A stretch of 64,000 bases of DNA, from assembly GCA_003254905.1 (NCBI GenBank), contig QANU01067139.1, forward strand, positions 1 through 64,000. The letters are read 5' to 3'. The notes under the pieces are model-generated. The model did no database searches, was not told where the DNA came from, and saw only the letters and a program-made list of their open reading frames with translations. Position numbers and translations under genes: made by a program. Positions 10,204 through 23,600 of the stretch are shown one piece after another. The stretch is from Nissolia schottii (taxonomy: Eukaryota; Streptophyta; Magnoliopsida; Fabales; Fabaceae). Position 1 is the stretch's first letter; the number at the start of each line of letters is the position of its first letter.

Positions 10204-13200
10204 GTTGGCATAGCATAGCATAGCAAATGGTTTCGGTTTGCAATTTTTTTCGTTCTAGTTTTTTTCTCCTGTCTCTTATGCATTTCCTTGATCTTCTATG
10301 ATTTCTATTTGTGATCTAGAAGTTTCACTGTTATACTATACTTGTTGTATCTAGACGCTTCTTTCCGATTCTGATATTGATTTTCTGCAGCTACATTTGA
10401 GCTTATGTAGTTTCGTGATTTTTTCTTTCACGTCAATATCTTGAATATTGCCATTCAGTGGTTCAGGTAGAATTTGGCGTTAGACCAACTTGTATTTTAA
10501 TTTGTGTCTGATGGATATTGCTTTTGCTGGGATTTGAGATTCGAAGAACGCAGGACTCTTGCTTTTATGTTCAATTCTTCGAATATTGTTCATTATTATG
10601 GAGATTCAGGTGGTGATCTGGTTGATTTTTTCTGTGCTTAAGGCATGGGCAACTGCAGATAGGGGATTGGATTTTGTGATTCTTGATGCTAAGGATTAGA
10701 AGGGTTTGCAGGCTTAGGATCTGATTTTGTTTTCGATGAGTTAATCCTCTATATCTTTAATTCTAGCTTTGATGGCCTGTATTGAATGTGAAACTGCTTT
10801 TTTTTGCAGTGTTGGGTTTTCATGATGTAGCGTTGGCATCAAATTTTCATGTGTAATTGGTGACATCTTCCTAGATTCTTTCTCATACTTTCTTCACAAT
10901 TGAAGAGCGCATGATTCTGAAATCAATGAATGTGTGCTTGGACATGGATGCAGTGATTCTGAAATCAAATTCTCCTTTTTGGTGTAGCGAGTTGAAGTAA
11001 TGGGGGAGATTGGATCTTAAAAACAAAAATCTTCTGCTACAATCCAAATCTCTTCCCTCCCTTCTCTTTTGTTCCAATTCTTCAAACATTGTTCTTCATT
11101 TCATTGATCGTCTAGGTGATGAGTTTGTGTTTATTTGTTTGTAGTACCTCGGAACTGGGGAAGGAATTTTCTCTTTGTTGGAGAACGGGACTGGATTTGA
11201 ATTAACCTTCTGCTATTATCGATAGAGAGGATTACAGGATCAGGATCTGATTTCAAATTCTTAGATGAATTATTTGTCGTGTTGTGCTTTGACTTCCATG
11301 GTGCCTGACAATTAAAATGAACATGTTTTTTGTGCAGTAGTGTGTTTCCATCATATATCAATCTTTATGACATTGAATTTCATGCATAGTTGGGCACTCA
11401 TACTTGAGTTTGAACTTAAGGATGTCTTGTTTTGTCTTTACCGGTTGGTGACTCTATCTAAATTTCGAACCCCTGGATCATCTTTGTTTTGTGTCTCACT
11501 TTCTTTTGTCAACAAGCTTCTGATCGGGGCAATTTTTTCTACATGATTTTTCTTTGGGGATTTCTCTAGTACCCCATAACATTCAAGGGTATCGGTACCA
11601 TAGCATATAATATTTTGCCAAGTGGCCCACTAACTAAAATTTTTTATTGTTTTAAATTTGTGATTGAATCACAACCATTCATATACCAAGAGGTATCGAT
11701 GCCTTCATAAAAGCTTTGAGTACTGAAGAAAGAACCTTTTTCTTTTCATTTTTGGGAGCAGGAGATATTTGGAAGCTGTTGTTGGTAGGGCTAGCAGATC
11801 TTCAGTTCTTAGGTTTATTGTCTTGACTCCTTATCTTTTAGGTATGAGTTAGTTTATGTTTTTCGGCATTAACCTCTAGGAGTTTAGTGTTTATGTTAAG
11901 GTGCAGGAATTTACCTTTACGGAGTGAGAGGAATGGATTTGGATAGGTAAAATGATCTATGCGTTGGTTTGGAGAATTTTGCTATGCTTCAATTGCTGTT
12001 TCAATGTTATCTCTTCACATAAAGGTTTCCTACCTAATTGAATGTACTTGTTTTCTGCAGCAACCATTATGGCATTGGATTAATTTGCTGCATAACTGGT
12101 TACATCTGTCTGGATTTTAAACCCTTTGATTTCTTGTTTTGTGTCTTCCTTTCGTCCATAAGCTGTTGATTCTTGCAATCTTCTTTTCAAAAATTTCTGC
12201 ATGGTCAGGGGCGATAAATAATGTATGAACAAGTGTTGGCATTTAGATGCAGCTGTTTGGATGTGGAAGCATTGAAGGACCTTCTGTTCTTTATGGTCAT
12301 GACTTCTTAATTGTTCAAGTGTCAATTTGTTATAACTGGCTTTCAACTGTGTTGGACCTGTGTTGTGTTTTTGTTGAGGTCCAGGAATTTCTACATTTTT
12401 GGAGTATTTGGACTTGGGATAGCTTGGTTAAACCTTAGCTCTTTGTTTCAGACATATACATTTTAATGAAGTTATAGCGGTATATCTTTCTTTAAGTGAT
12501 GAATTCAGTATTATCTTTGAGTATTCAAATGTTATTTGGTGTACCGTGAGAATAATTCCACCCTTCAAGTTTTGCCTCACGTTTTGGTACATGGGGGATT
12601 TATGTTGCTCATGCTTCAGGGGTTTATTTTGCACCAAAAGCTGGAGATTATGAAGGTGCACGGTGTTCATGATGGTTGTGTTCAATGAGCTGTTACATTA
12701 TGTCTCTGAATGAATATAGGAATTGAATTGTGCAGTTCAGTGTTCTGGATATGGTTGGGTGAGCTTCTGCAATTCTTGATAAACAAGATGAAATGCTACG
12801 GGTTCTCCATTACTGATTTAATTCCTTCGTTTGGTTCTGTCTTATTTTATTTTCTTGCTTGATGGTGCATGCAAATCAAATTTGAACGTGTCTTTTTGCA
12901 GCGCTGTGTTTTTCCCTATCGTGTAACGTTCTTCATGGCTGATGACCTCTACCTTCAATTTTTGGTGTTTGTTTCGTATCTATTGGTGACTTCCATATGT
13001 AACTCCTGGATTTGTTTTTTTTGTCTCCAACTTCATCTCAGCTATGACTGCTTGATTTTTTTCAATTTTCATCTGTATGATTTGTGATTGGGCAGAGAGA
13101 CAATCGATCAATGTGTGTTGGGATTTGGAAGCAATTATTGGGATCGGGAAACATTGATTAACATTCTGTTTGGTCTAGGGATTTTTTTAACATATAGTCA

Positions 13201-13742
13201 TGACTTTCATTTGTACTGTGAGTTGGTTTTCGATTTGAAGGGTCAACCTGTGTTGTTCGTTTGGGTTGTTGCAGGAATTTGTACTTTGGTAGATAATTGG
13301 TACATGTTCCTTCTCAAGGCGGTAGGAACTTTGTTAGCTTTGGTTTGGCCTTTCTAATGATCTGCATCTTGGTTTGGAAGATTGTGCGTGGTTTTATTGT
13401 TGGTTTTTCATATGTAGTTCTCTTGTCGTGAAGGGATATTCTTCATCATATCTGTTGTTCATGATCTCCAACATCCATTTGGAATAAGCATTTTGGAATA
13501 GGAATATGCATGAATTGTTTTTTTTTCCCTGCTTTAATGTACATTGGTCTGACGGCTTTGTCAAAGATTTCAGAGCTTTCCTATATTTCCGATAAGACTT
13601 GCGCATTTTTCTATAATTTTAGAACCTGACCATAGAGAATGTTCAGTTGCTCGCGTTTTAGAGTTTTTGCAGCCCAGGGGGTTTTTGAGTGTGAGGGGTT
13701 ATATATGTTGTCTTTGAAGGTGACGTTTGTGTCGTTCGTTGA
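10204..13742 (+). repeat. Noncoding layered repeat, unit A2
   Basis: It starts with a gcatagcatagcaaatg junction that looks like a fusion of the leader (gcatagcgtagcg, 7837) and the donor region (gagcatagcatagc, 8014), so the TATA box and micro-ORF are missing. 10204-11550 matches 18610-19860; 11760-12700 matches 19880-20687; 12475-13680 matches unit A1. An extra segment at about 11560-11740 is absent from the 19.8 kb copy but present at 27957-28085. Confidence 0.75.
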
Positions 13743-13842
13743 CTACACTTGGTGTTTACATTGGATTTTGAGGAGAAATTGGAGATTGAAGTGGTTGCAG
13801 GTTCTAAAATAAGGACTATTGGGTTTTGATTTCTTTGACGAG

Positions 13843-14063
13843 TTACCTTTCCTTGGTGAAATTACTGCGCTTTTTGTTAACTTGGAACTTGCCCCAAACG
13901 TATGGCCTATACTTGGGAGGTTTTCTTCATTGATCAGCTCCTCAAGTGGTTTCACCGCAGTGTAGTGTGATGGGTTGAGGAAGAATGGGATGGAAAGCCT
14001 CTCCTTCACAGTATCCACCACCAACCGGTGCTCTGCACTTCTATAAGCCTCATTAGACCACAC
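13843..14063 (-). pseudogene. 2-oxoglutarate/Fe(II) dioxygenase, terminal-exon fragment
   Basis: The minus strand encodes the C-terminal end of a plant 2OG-Fe(II) oxygenase. After a splice-acceptor-like ggtgcag it reads VWSNEAYRSAEHRLVV, then KERLSIPFFLNPSHY and VKPLEELINEE. The RLSIPFF segment corresponds to the Arg-x-Ser motif that binds 2-oxoglutarate, and AEH carries the distal iron-binding His of the family. A one-base loss near the AACCTCCCAAG stretch moves the frame; the other frame then continues with PKYRPYVWGKF before a stop at 13843-13845. Only the last exon and a trace of the intron are present, so this is a dead fragment. Its 5' end faces the sorting-nexin fragment 40 nt away. 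Confidence 0.85.
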
Positions 14064-14104
14064 CTGCACCAAATTAAATCCATCCAACCACCTTAGGCTC
14101 TTGG

Positions 14105-15754
14105 CGGTGATCAGCCGACTAATTTAGCAAGTCAGCATCACGGCCATTCTGTTCCTACTGAGGGTGGACATGACAATCTCACAGCCTCTGATCAGCATCC
14201 ATCATTAAACCAAGGAACTGGTATGACGTTGGCTAAAACGAGTGATCAGGGAGAGCCGTCATTGCAGCATAATGCACCCTATGAAGAATCTTCACAGGTC
14301 AAGCCTGCTGATTGGGCAAGAACGTTAGAGGCTGCGACTCAAAGAAGAACTGAAATTCTTATGCCTGAGAATCTTGAGAACCTGTGGACAAAAGGAAGGA
14401 ATTACAAAAGAAAAGAGAACAAAATTATCAAAAGGATTCTTGCTACAGACAGTCCACTTCCTTACAAAAAATTTGCACAGGAAACACCAGGGACTAAAAC
14501 TGGAAAAGTTTGCAGCTGCAGATGGGAAGCCTTCTCTGCCTCCAAAGCGCATGGCTTGGGTTCAGATCCCCTTCAAAATGTTGGAAGCACAAGTGGGTTG
14601 GAATATTCTCAGGACCCTGACAAGCAATTGTCTTTTGAGGAAGAGCATCTAGTTGATACAATGAAGGGTATCGGGGATCTTGCTTCTAATGGGTATAAAA
14701 GTACTCTGAAGAGATCCGACAGTGCTTCTTCCTTGGTAAACCAACCTAATAAAGGATGATCCGTAATTTCATAGTTCTACAGCCCTGAATTTGAGAGGCG
14801 CAGTGAAGGATTTCGTGGAAAGAGTTCTTCTGACATGATTGTTAGGAGAGAAGGGCAACTAGTTCCTAAGCTCCGGTGCCGGGTAAGCATTTTTTACTAT
14901 GAAATTTTTTAGATATAGTATTCTAAAGTTTACATTGGTTTGGAATTATTTAGTATACTAGTATATACCCTTGTATAAATCACAATGGTTTCAAGTGAAT
15001 GATGCAGGTTATTGGAGCATATTTTGAAAAAATTGGGTCCACAAGCTTTGCTGTCTATTCAATTGCAGTAGTGACTGATGCATAAAAGTTTTAATTATTA
15101 AATGAAATCCTAGGATCACTAAATTGTATTTTTTATTTAATCTTTCTCTTCCCCCATTTTGAGTTTAAACTGCTCCATCATATGGAATAAGTATGCTCGT
15201 GTCTTTATTTCTGTGCTTTGACTTTACCATAATTTCTTTTGGTCTCATTCAGATATAGGAATTTTGAGCGATTGCATCGGTAACTTAAAAGATATTCCTA
15301 ATTACATGTTACATTTGCCTCCGAAAAGGATATTTTCATCAAGCACAGACGATGCCTTTGTACATCAACGGTGCATTCAGCTGGATAAATATCTCGAGGT
15401 TGTTATTTGTTATCTAAGAAACTTTTAAAGACAATTTCCTTTTGTACTTCAGTTTCCTTTTGTACTTTTTCAATAATTATGTTTTTGCTATAATTATGTG
15501 GTCTTTCTTCAGGATCTTCTATCAATAGCTAATGTTGCTGAACAACATGAAGTATGGGACTTTTTTAGTGCTTCCTCAAAGGTGTGCATCTGCTTGGAAT
15601 TTCTTATCATAATTTTTGATGAGTGACCTTTATGTAATTTTTTTTTGGTACTTTCTGAATGTGAAAAATGACAATCTAACAAACTATTGTTGTTCTGTTT
15701 TAGCCCTGAAGAACTACTCTTTTGGGAAATCTTCGGTGACGAAAACATTAGCAG
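14105..15754 (+). pseudogene. PX-domain sorting nexin, intron-bearing gene fragment
   Basis: The exons resemble the middle of a plant PXA-PX-nexin-C protein. The first long exon (about 14110-14883) contains AATQRRTEILMPENLENLW and GRNYKRKEN. Later exons (15008-15092, about 15255-15400, 15513-15582, 15703-15754) give the PX core: RCRVIGAYFEKIG, YRNFERLHR, LPPKRIFSSS and CIQLDKYLEDLLSIANV. Several in-frame stops disable it: TGA at 14756, TAG near 14774, TAA near 15083 and TAA after LHR near 15281. GT-AG introns are retained, so it arose by DNA duplication and not through mRNA. The PXA start and the nexin-C end are missing. Confidence 0.85.
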
Positions 15755-15795
15755 GTATGTGGTTCTAAGTGTTAACATTCTGGTTTAACATTAAT

Positions 15796-16019
15796 GCAGT
15801 TCAAGTTCTCTTGTGGTCGATTTTTTGTATGTTGTCTCTCCTATTAATGTTATGAGCTAGTGGAACTTCAAATGACATTTATCATTTTTAACCTTTTGAA
15901 ATCCTTAAAAGCCTGGTTACCATTAAAATTATAAATTAAAAATTTAATATAGGGGAGAGTAAAAGAAAACTCCCCACCTTTACCATTCTAATATGTTTTT
16001 CTCTGTTGTTTGATATTTA
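15796..16019 (+). repeat. Duplicated spacer matching 28760-28990
   Basis: It matches 28760 onward from cagttcaagttctcttgtgg through gaaatccttaaaagcc. At the 28 kb locus this sequence joins directly to unit-A sequence, so 12430-15795 is missing there. Confidence 0.75.
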
Positions 16020-16284
16020 TATTAAGAATAATATATATTATATTTGATTTGATTTGATATACATTATGTTTGATTTGATTTGATTGTGATTTATTTTTTA
16101 CCGTTGTGTTTTGACCGTTGAGTCTTTAGCCTATAAATAGGCTCAACCTCTGATGTAAAGAAACACAAACACAGCAACTCTAAGATATAACTACTCAGAT
16201 AATACAATTGTTATTTTTCTGTTATCTATCTTTCTCCTATATTTTCTGATGTGCCATTTATCTGTTTCTTCACGATGTTTAACA
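16020..16284 (+). mobile_element. Short solo LTR (265 bp), Copia-like
   Basis: Flanked by a 5-bp duplication ATTTA (16015-16019 and 16285-16289). It ends gtttaaca and begins tattaagaa, read here as a decayed TGTTAAGAA. It contains a TATA-like ctataaatagg (about 16132-16142). The duplicated locus at 28.99 kb reads straight through gatatttaaattgtcaag with no insertion, so it serves as the empty site. Confidence 0.75.
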
Positions 16285-16289
16285 ATTTA

Positions 16290-17243
16290 AATTGTCAAGT
16301 CACTGTTGTGGATGGGTTTGTGGCAGGATACAACACGTGCCTAGGCAGCTAGCATATATTATCATAGTTAGTAAAATCATACGGTTCAATTCTCTAAATA
16401 ACATGTTAGTTACATTAATTTTTTAAGGAAATAAAAAACATTATTTTAAATAATTATAATTGTTCAACTTTTTTTATTTATAATAAATAATTAATAATGA
16501 ATTTAAAGCATTATAAAACTAAGATGAAAAGTTAACAAAAATATGAAGGAAAAAAATGAAAAGTAAAAAAAGAAAACTTAAATTGTATGCAATAATATAA
16601 ATTTATGTATATGTATTTATATGTATTTATCAAATTTATATATAAATTTTTAATAAAAATTTTATAATCAGAATTATTCTTTATTTTTTAATTTTATAAA
16701 ATAGTATTCCACTAAACTTTACTGACTTTTTTTAGTCTTGAATTAGACCTTAATTTATTATGTTAAATTATATATTAATAAAACTATATGTCTTATATTA
16801 ATAGTAAAAGTGAGTGTGTATATATTGATTGGTATCGTTAACACTATTAAAACAAAATTTGAATTATTTAACAACTCCACACATACAATTTTAGATTTTC
16901 TGATAGTTTTAATTCTAAAATAATTCAAGTAGTAATAATTTTAATATTTAGGTCTCAAAATAATAGCGTTACTTTTTCTTCCGTGTTGTATGAGACATTC
17001 ATTACTTTAATTGACTTTTTTGTTGCGAAAAATATTTATATGCATTTATTATTAGTATATGTAATTTTGTTTTAATTTTTACAATTATAAGTATTATTTA
17101 TTTTTTAAAATTTTATAAAACAATATTCTAATAAACTTTAACTGTTGTTTTTTTTTTTAAGAAATCAAGCCTTGAGTAAGATCTCAATTTATTATGTTAA
17201 ATTGTATATTTATAAAAATATATGCCTTATTCTAATACTAAAA
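16290..17243. repeat. AT-rich duplicated spacer
   Basis: 16290-16380 and 16960-17095 match 29005-29100 and 29165-29300. 16390-16600 and 16800-16960 are diverged partial copies of the promoter-upstream DNA (7380-7560 and 7250-7400). No gene was recognised. Confidence 0.6.
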
Positions 17244-18289
17244 ATGCGCATGTGTGTTGATTGGTATTATTAAATATCTTAAAATAAAATATCATAGAAC
17301 ATAAAGTAAAGGAGATTTATCGAGAAAATGTAAGGAACAATCTAATTAATAACGTTGCTCTCCTAGATTGGCGTTGGATTAAAAAAAATCTAATTAATAT
17401 TAATCAAAATAAATTAATAAGAAATATCAAATGATAGTATTATATATTGGAATAACATTAATAGAAGAATTAAAAATTAAAGAGGGTTATAAAAATATAT
17501 AATTTAAAATGATTTAAATTTTACAATAAAGAAATGTGTTTCATAAATTTTTAATTTTTATATTTATTTGTATGAATATTGTATTCAATAGTAGTATTTT
17601 AAGTATGCATGTAGTTTAAAAATCTTGGGAGTTGTTAGTTAATTAAGAGGGATTATCTAACCACCACCCATGGAAATGAAAAAATATTTCTTAGTCAGCA
17701 ACTTATCATTTCGTGTGAGTTCAATTACTGTGAGATTATTAGTCATTGTTACTAGTGATAAAAACCTTGAGTGCATCCAAACAATCTAACCTTGCATGAG
17801 CAATTTTTAAGGCCAAAATATAATTTATCTTACCTTTAAACAATAAAATTATAATTCTTATTTTAATTGTTTAACAATTCCAAATACAAAGTTTAGGATT
17901 TTATGTTAATTTTAATTCTAAAATAGTTAGAATAGTAATTAAAATTCTATGTCACAATTTTAATATGTACGTTCAAACCGATCTCAAAATAATAGTCTTA
18001 GTTACATTAATTTTTTAAGAAAATAAAAATTACAATTATTTTTAAGAATTATAATTGTTGAATTTTTTTTCTTAAATAACTAATAACGAATTTAAAGCAT
18101 TATAAAAATAAGATGAAAAGTTAATAAATATATGGAGGGTAAAGAAATGAAAATTAAAAAAAAAGTTAATAGGGTACAAAATCAAAATTCAAGATTTATT
18201 AGCGACAAAAATTATTTAATTCAAATAATTATGATTTAAATTAATATTTTGTTTCACATTTATTTTTATTAAAATTATTATTTGAATTT

Positions 18290-18440
18290 CTTTTTGCGGT
18301 AGCGTTGATTATAAGTTAGCATTCATAAACCGCCCTAAGTATACGCGCCAAAATAAAGCAGCCTAGATTACTAAAGTTAGGATTCCCCTTTATATAAACA
18401 CCTCGCGCCCCGTCTTTCCCCTTCATTCCATCTTAGGTTG
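18290..18440 (+). promoter_or_regulatory. Putative Pol II promoter, copy 2
   Basis: TATATAA (18391-18397) lies in the same context as 7781-7787, with the same start-like ctttccccttcattcc downstream. The poly-C run seen in copy 1 is shorter here. Confidence 0.5.
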
Positions 18441-18502
18441 GCATAGCGTAGCGTATATTTTCAAATCGCGGTTTTGCTTCCATTTATTCTTTTCTCTGCC
18501 AA

Positions 18503-18580
18503 ATGGGCATGCGATCGGCGTTATACTTGTTCATATCTTCTCTGGCATTGTCGACGTGCTTCTTCTCGTTCTTCTCCTGA
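18503..18580 (+). CDS. 25-codon micro-ORF downstream of TATA box, copy 2
   Basis: Same position relative to the TATA box and same length as 7899-7976. The peptide starts MGMRSALYLF and ends CFFSFFS. The Q/R, S/Y and W/L replacements lie in the first half, while the second half is identical. No known peptide was recognised. Confidence 0.3.
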   Translation: MGMRSALYLFISSLALSTCFFSFFS

Positions 18581-19299
18581 TGATCTGCTGGCACAATCGA
18601 GTTTACGTCGTTCGTGAGCATAGCATAGCAAATGATTTCGGTTTGCGATTTTGTCTTCTAGTTCTCTTCTTTTGTTGCTTATGCATTTTCTTGATCTTCG
18701 ATGATTTCTATTTTATGATGTAGAAGCTTCGCTTTTATACTATACTCCTTGTATTGAGATGCTTCTTTCAGGTTCCGATTTTGATTTTCTGCTGCTACAT
18801 TTGTGGTCATGTAGTTTCGTAATTTTTCCTTTCACGTCTATTTCTTGAATGTTGCTATTCGGTGGTTCAGGGAGAACTTGGGGTTGGATCGGCTTGAATT
18901 TTTTGATTCGTGTTTGATGGATGATGCTTTGGCTGGGGTTTGAGGTTCGAAGAACTTGTGAATCATGTTTTTATGTTTAATTCTTCAAACATTGTTCATT
19001 ATTGTGGAGATTCAGGTGGTGATCTGGTTGATTTTTCTGTTCTTAGGGTTTGGGCGGCTGCAGATACGGGATTGGATTTTGGAAAATTGTTTTGCGATTC
19101 TTGATGCTGAGGATTATAAGAGTTGCAGGCTCAAGATCTGATTTAGTTTTTTCGATGAGTTAATCCTCTATATCTTCAATTCCAGCTTTGATCACCTGTA
19201 TTGAATGTGGAACTATTTTTTTCTGCAGCGTTGGCTTTCCATGATGTAGCATTTTGTGTGGTATTGAATTTTCACACGTAATTGGTGAACTCTTCCGAG

Positions 19300-19301
<2 letters not shown>

Positions 19302-19332
<31 letters not shown>
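19302..19332. repeat. (CT)n microsatellite
   Basis: About 15 uninterrupted CT units, present in copy 2 and absent from the matching place in unit A2 (about 10880). Confidence 0.95.
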
Positions 19333-19334
<2 letters not shown>

Positions 19335-20687
19335 ATAATTGAAGAGCGCATGATTCTGAAAATAATGAATGCGTGCAGAGTCCTTTTAGGCATAGCGAGA
19401 TGAAGCACTCCTCTTTTATTCCAATTCTTTGAACATTGTTCTTCATTTCATTGTAGAGTCCTTTCATCTAGGTGATGTGTTTGTGTTATTTGTTTGTAGT
19501 ACCTTGGAGCTAGGGAAGGAATTTTCTCTTTGTTGGAGATCGGGACTGGATTTTGAATTAACATTTTGCAATTGTTGATGGAGAGGATTACAGGATTAGG
19601 ATCTGATTTAAATTCTTAGATGAATTATCTGTCATGTTGGGTTTTGACTTCTATCGCACTTGTCAATTAATATGAACATGTTTGTCTTGCAGCTTTGCGT
19701 TTCCCTTTGTGACATTGGACTTCGTGCATAGTTGGTCACCCATACCTTAGGATGTCTTGTTTCATGTTTATCAATTGGTGACTCTCTGGATTTTGAACCT
19801 TTGGATCATCTTGTTTATGGGGTCTTACTTTGATTCTGGCAATTTTTCTACATGATTTTTCTTTTAATTTTATGTAGCTGGAGATATTTGGAAGCAGCTG
19901 TTAGTAGTGTTGATGGACCTTAGGTTGTCTTGCTTCTGATCTTTCAAGTATGAGTTAGTTTATTGTTTTCGGTGTCAATCTCTGGAAGTTTTGTGTTTAT
20001 GTTAAGGTGCAGAAATTTCTACCTTTATGTGGAGTATCGGAAAGAGGAATGGATTTGGATAGCTATAATGATCTATGCCTTGGTTTGGAGAATTTTGCTA
20101 TGCTTCAGTGGTTGTTACTTTGTTATCTCTTCACATCCATTTTTCCTACCTAATTCAATGAACTTGTTTTTCTGCAGCGTTATAGTGTTTCCATTATGCC
20201 ATTGAATTTGTTGCATAACTGGTTACCTCTGTTTGGATTTTAAACCCTTTTTGATTTCTTGTTTGGCATCTTTCTTTCGTTCATGAGCGGTTGATTCTTG
20301 CAATCCTCGTTTTGATAACTTTTGCTTGGTTAGGAGTGATAAATAATGAATGAGCAAGTGTCGACATTTAGATGTGGCTGTTTGGGCGTGGGAGCATTGA
20401 AGGACCTTCTATTCTTAGGTTTTGTTAGCTTCATTATGGTCACGACTTCTTAATTTTTTTAAGTGTTGGTTTGTTATGCTTTCAACTGTGTTGGACTTGT
20501 CTGGTGTTTATGTTGAGGTGCAGGAATTTCTACATTTTTGGCGTGTTTGGACTTGGAATAGCTTGGTTTGACCTTAGATCTTTGTTTTTTGACATAGACA
20601 TTTAAGGAAGTTATGGCGATATATTTCTTTTTTAGTGATGAGTTCAATATTATCTTTGACTATTCAGATGTTATTCGGCTTATTGTT

Positions 20688-23600
20688 AAATAGATGGCAT
20701 GGAAGACCATCTGGTTGGATAATTTGATTACTCGTCTGACCCGAGATAAAATTGTGGGATAATTCAATGACCCGTAGTGGGTTAAATAGATGGCATGGAG
20801 GACCATCTAATATATGGTGGGATAATTCGATAACCTGTGGTGGGTTAAAAAAATGGCAAGGAGAACCATCTGATATATGGTGGGATAATTCGATAACTCG
20901 TGAAATTATTGTCGGAAATTGGATGGCTCCTATGACCCTTAAAATTATGGCGAGATAACTTGATTACTCGTCTGACCCGAGATAAAATTGTGGGATAATT
21001 CAATGACCTGTGGTGGTTTAAATAGATGGCATGGGAGGATCATCTAATAAATTGTGGGATAATTGAATGACCTGTGGTGGGTTAAATAGATGGCATAGAT
21101 GACCATCTAATATATGGTGGGATAATTCGATAACCCCTGAAATTATTGTCGGAAATTTGATGGCCCCTATGACCCTTGATATTATGATGAGACCTAAGAT
21201 AAAATTATGGGATAATTCAATAACCTGTGGTGGGTTAAATAGGTGACATGGAGGACCATCTCATATTTGGTGGGATAATTCGATGACCTGTGGTGAGTTA
21301 AGAAGATGGCATGGAGGACCATCTAAAATATGGTGGGATAATTCCATAACCCGTGAAATTATTGTCGGAAATTTGATGGTTCCTATGACCCTTAAAATTA
21401 TGGCGAGATAATTTGATTACTCGTCCGACCCAAGATAAAATTGTGGGATAATTCAATGACCTGTGGTTGGTTAAATAGATGACATGGAGGACCATTTAAT
21501 ATGTGGTGGGATAATTCGATGACCCGTGAAATTATTGTCGAAAATTTAAAATGGCCCCTATGACCCTTGAAATCATGACGAGCTAATTTGATTACTCGTT
21601 TGACCCGAGATAAAATTGTGGGATAATTCAATGACATGTGGTTGGTTAAACAAATGGCATGGAAGACCATCTAATATATGGTGGGATAATTCGATAACGC
21701 GTGAAATTAGTGTCGGAAATTTGATGGCCCTTATGACCCTTAAAATTATGGCGATATAATTTGATTATTTGTCCGACCCAATATAAAATTGTGGGATAAT
21801 TCAATGACCTGTGGTAAGTTAAATAGATGGCATGGAGGACCATCTGATAAATTGTGGGATAATTGAATGACCTGTGGTGGGTTAAATAGATGACATGGAG
21901 GACCATCTAATATATGGTTGGATAATTCGATAACTCGTGAAATTATTGTCAGTAATTTGATGGCACCTGTGACCCTTAAAATTATGGCCAGATAATTTGA
22001 TTACTTGTCGGACACGAGATAAAATTGTGGGATAATTAAATAACCTATGGTGAATTAAATAGATGGCATAGATGACTATCTATTATATGGTTGAATAATT
22101 CGATAACCTCTGAAATTATTGTCGAAAATTTGGTGGCCCCTACGACCCTTAAAATTATGACGAGACCCAAGATAAAATTGTGGGATAATCAGATAACCTG
22201 TGGTGGGTTAAAAAGATGGCATGGAGGATTATCTAATATATGATGGGATAATTCTATAACCTGTGAAATTATTGTCGGAAATTTGATGGCTCCTATGACC
22301 CTTAAAATTATGGTGAGATTATTTTGATTACTCGTCCGACCCGAGATAATATTGTGGGATAATTCAATGACTTGTGGTGGTTTAAATAGATGGAATGAAG
22401 GACCATCTAATATATGGTTGGATAATTCAATAACCCGTGAAACTATTGTCGGAAATTTGATGGTCTCTATGACCCTTAAAATTATGGCCAAATAATTTGA
22501 TTACTCGTCTGACCCGAGATAAAATTGTGGAATAATTCAATGACCTGTGGTTGGTTAAATAAATGGTATGGAGGGTCATCTAATATATGGTGGGATAATT
22601 CGATAACCCATGGTGGGTTAAAAATATGGCATGGAGGACCATCTAATATACGGTGGGATAATTTGATAACGCGTGAAATTATTGTCAGAAATTTGATGAC
22701 TGCTACGACCTTTAAAGTTATGGCAAGATAATTTGATTACTCGTCCGACCCGAGATAAAATTGTGGGATAGTTCAATAAACTGTGGTGGGTTAAATAGAT
22801 TGCATGGAGGACCATCTAATAAATTGTGGGATAATTGAATGACCTGTGGTGGGTTAAATAGAAGGCATGGAGGACCATCTAATATATAGTTGGGTACTTC
22901 GATAAACCGTGAAATTATTGTCGGAAATTTGATGGCCCCTATGACCCTTAAAATTATGACCGGATAATTTGATTACTCATCGGACCCGAGATAAAATTGT
23001 GGAATAATTCAATAACCTTTGGTGAATTAAATAGATGACATGAAGGACCATCTAATACATGGTTGGATAATTCGATAACCCGTGAAATTATTGTTGGAAG
23101 TTTGATAGCCGTTATGACTCTTAAAATAATGGCCACATAAAATGGTGGGATAATTCAATAACCTGTAGTGGGTTAAATAGATGGCATGAGGACCATCCAA
23201 TATATGGTGGGATAATTCGATGACCCCTTAAATTATTGTCAGCCCAATGACCCTTGATATTATGACGAGACCCAAGATAGAATTGTGGGATAATTCAATT
23301 ACTCGTGGTGGGTTAAATAGATGGCATGGAGAAGCATTTAATATATGGTGAGATAATTCGATGACCGGTGGTGGGTTAAAAAGATAACATGGAGGACCAT
23401 TTAATATATTGTGGGATAATTCGATAACCCGTGAAATTAATGTCGGAAATTTGATGACTCCTATGACCCTTAAAATTATGGCGAGATAATTTGATTACTC
23501 GTCCGACCCGAGATAAAATTGTGGGATAATTTAATAAACTGTGGTGGGTTAAACAGACTGCATGGAGGACCATCTAATAAATTATGGTATAATTGAATGA

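Larger units (their letters stand above)
17244..20687 (+). repeat. Duplicated promoter-containing segment, copy 2, plus unit A3
   Basis: 17244-19016 repeats 6616-8411. 18610-19860 repeats 10215-11545, and 20115-20687 repeats 8412-8978. It is the fullest version of the unit because it keeps the 1.1 kb missing from copy 1. It breaks off at 20687, where the tandem array starts. Confidence 0.85.
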
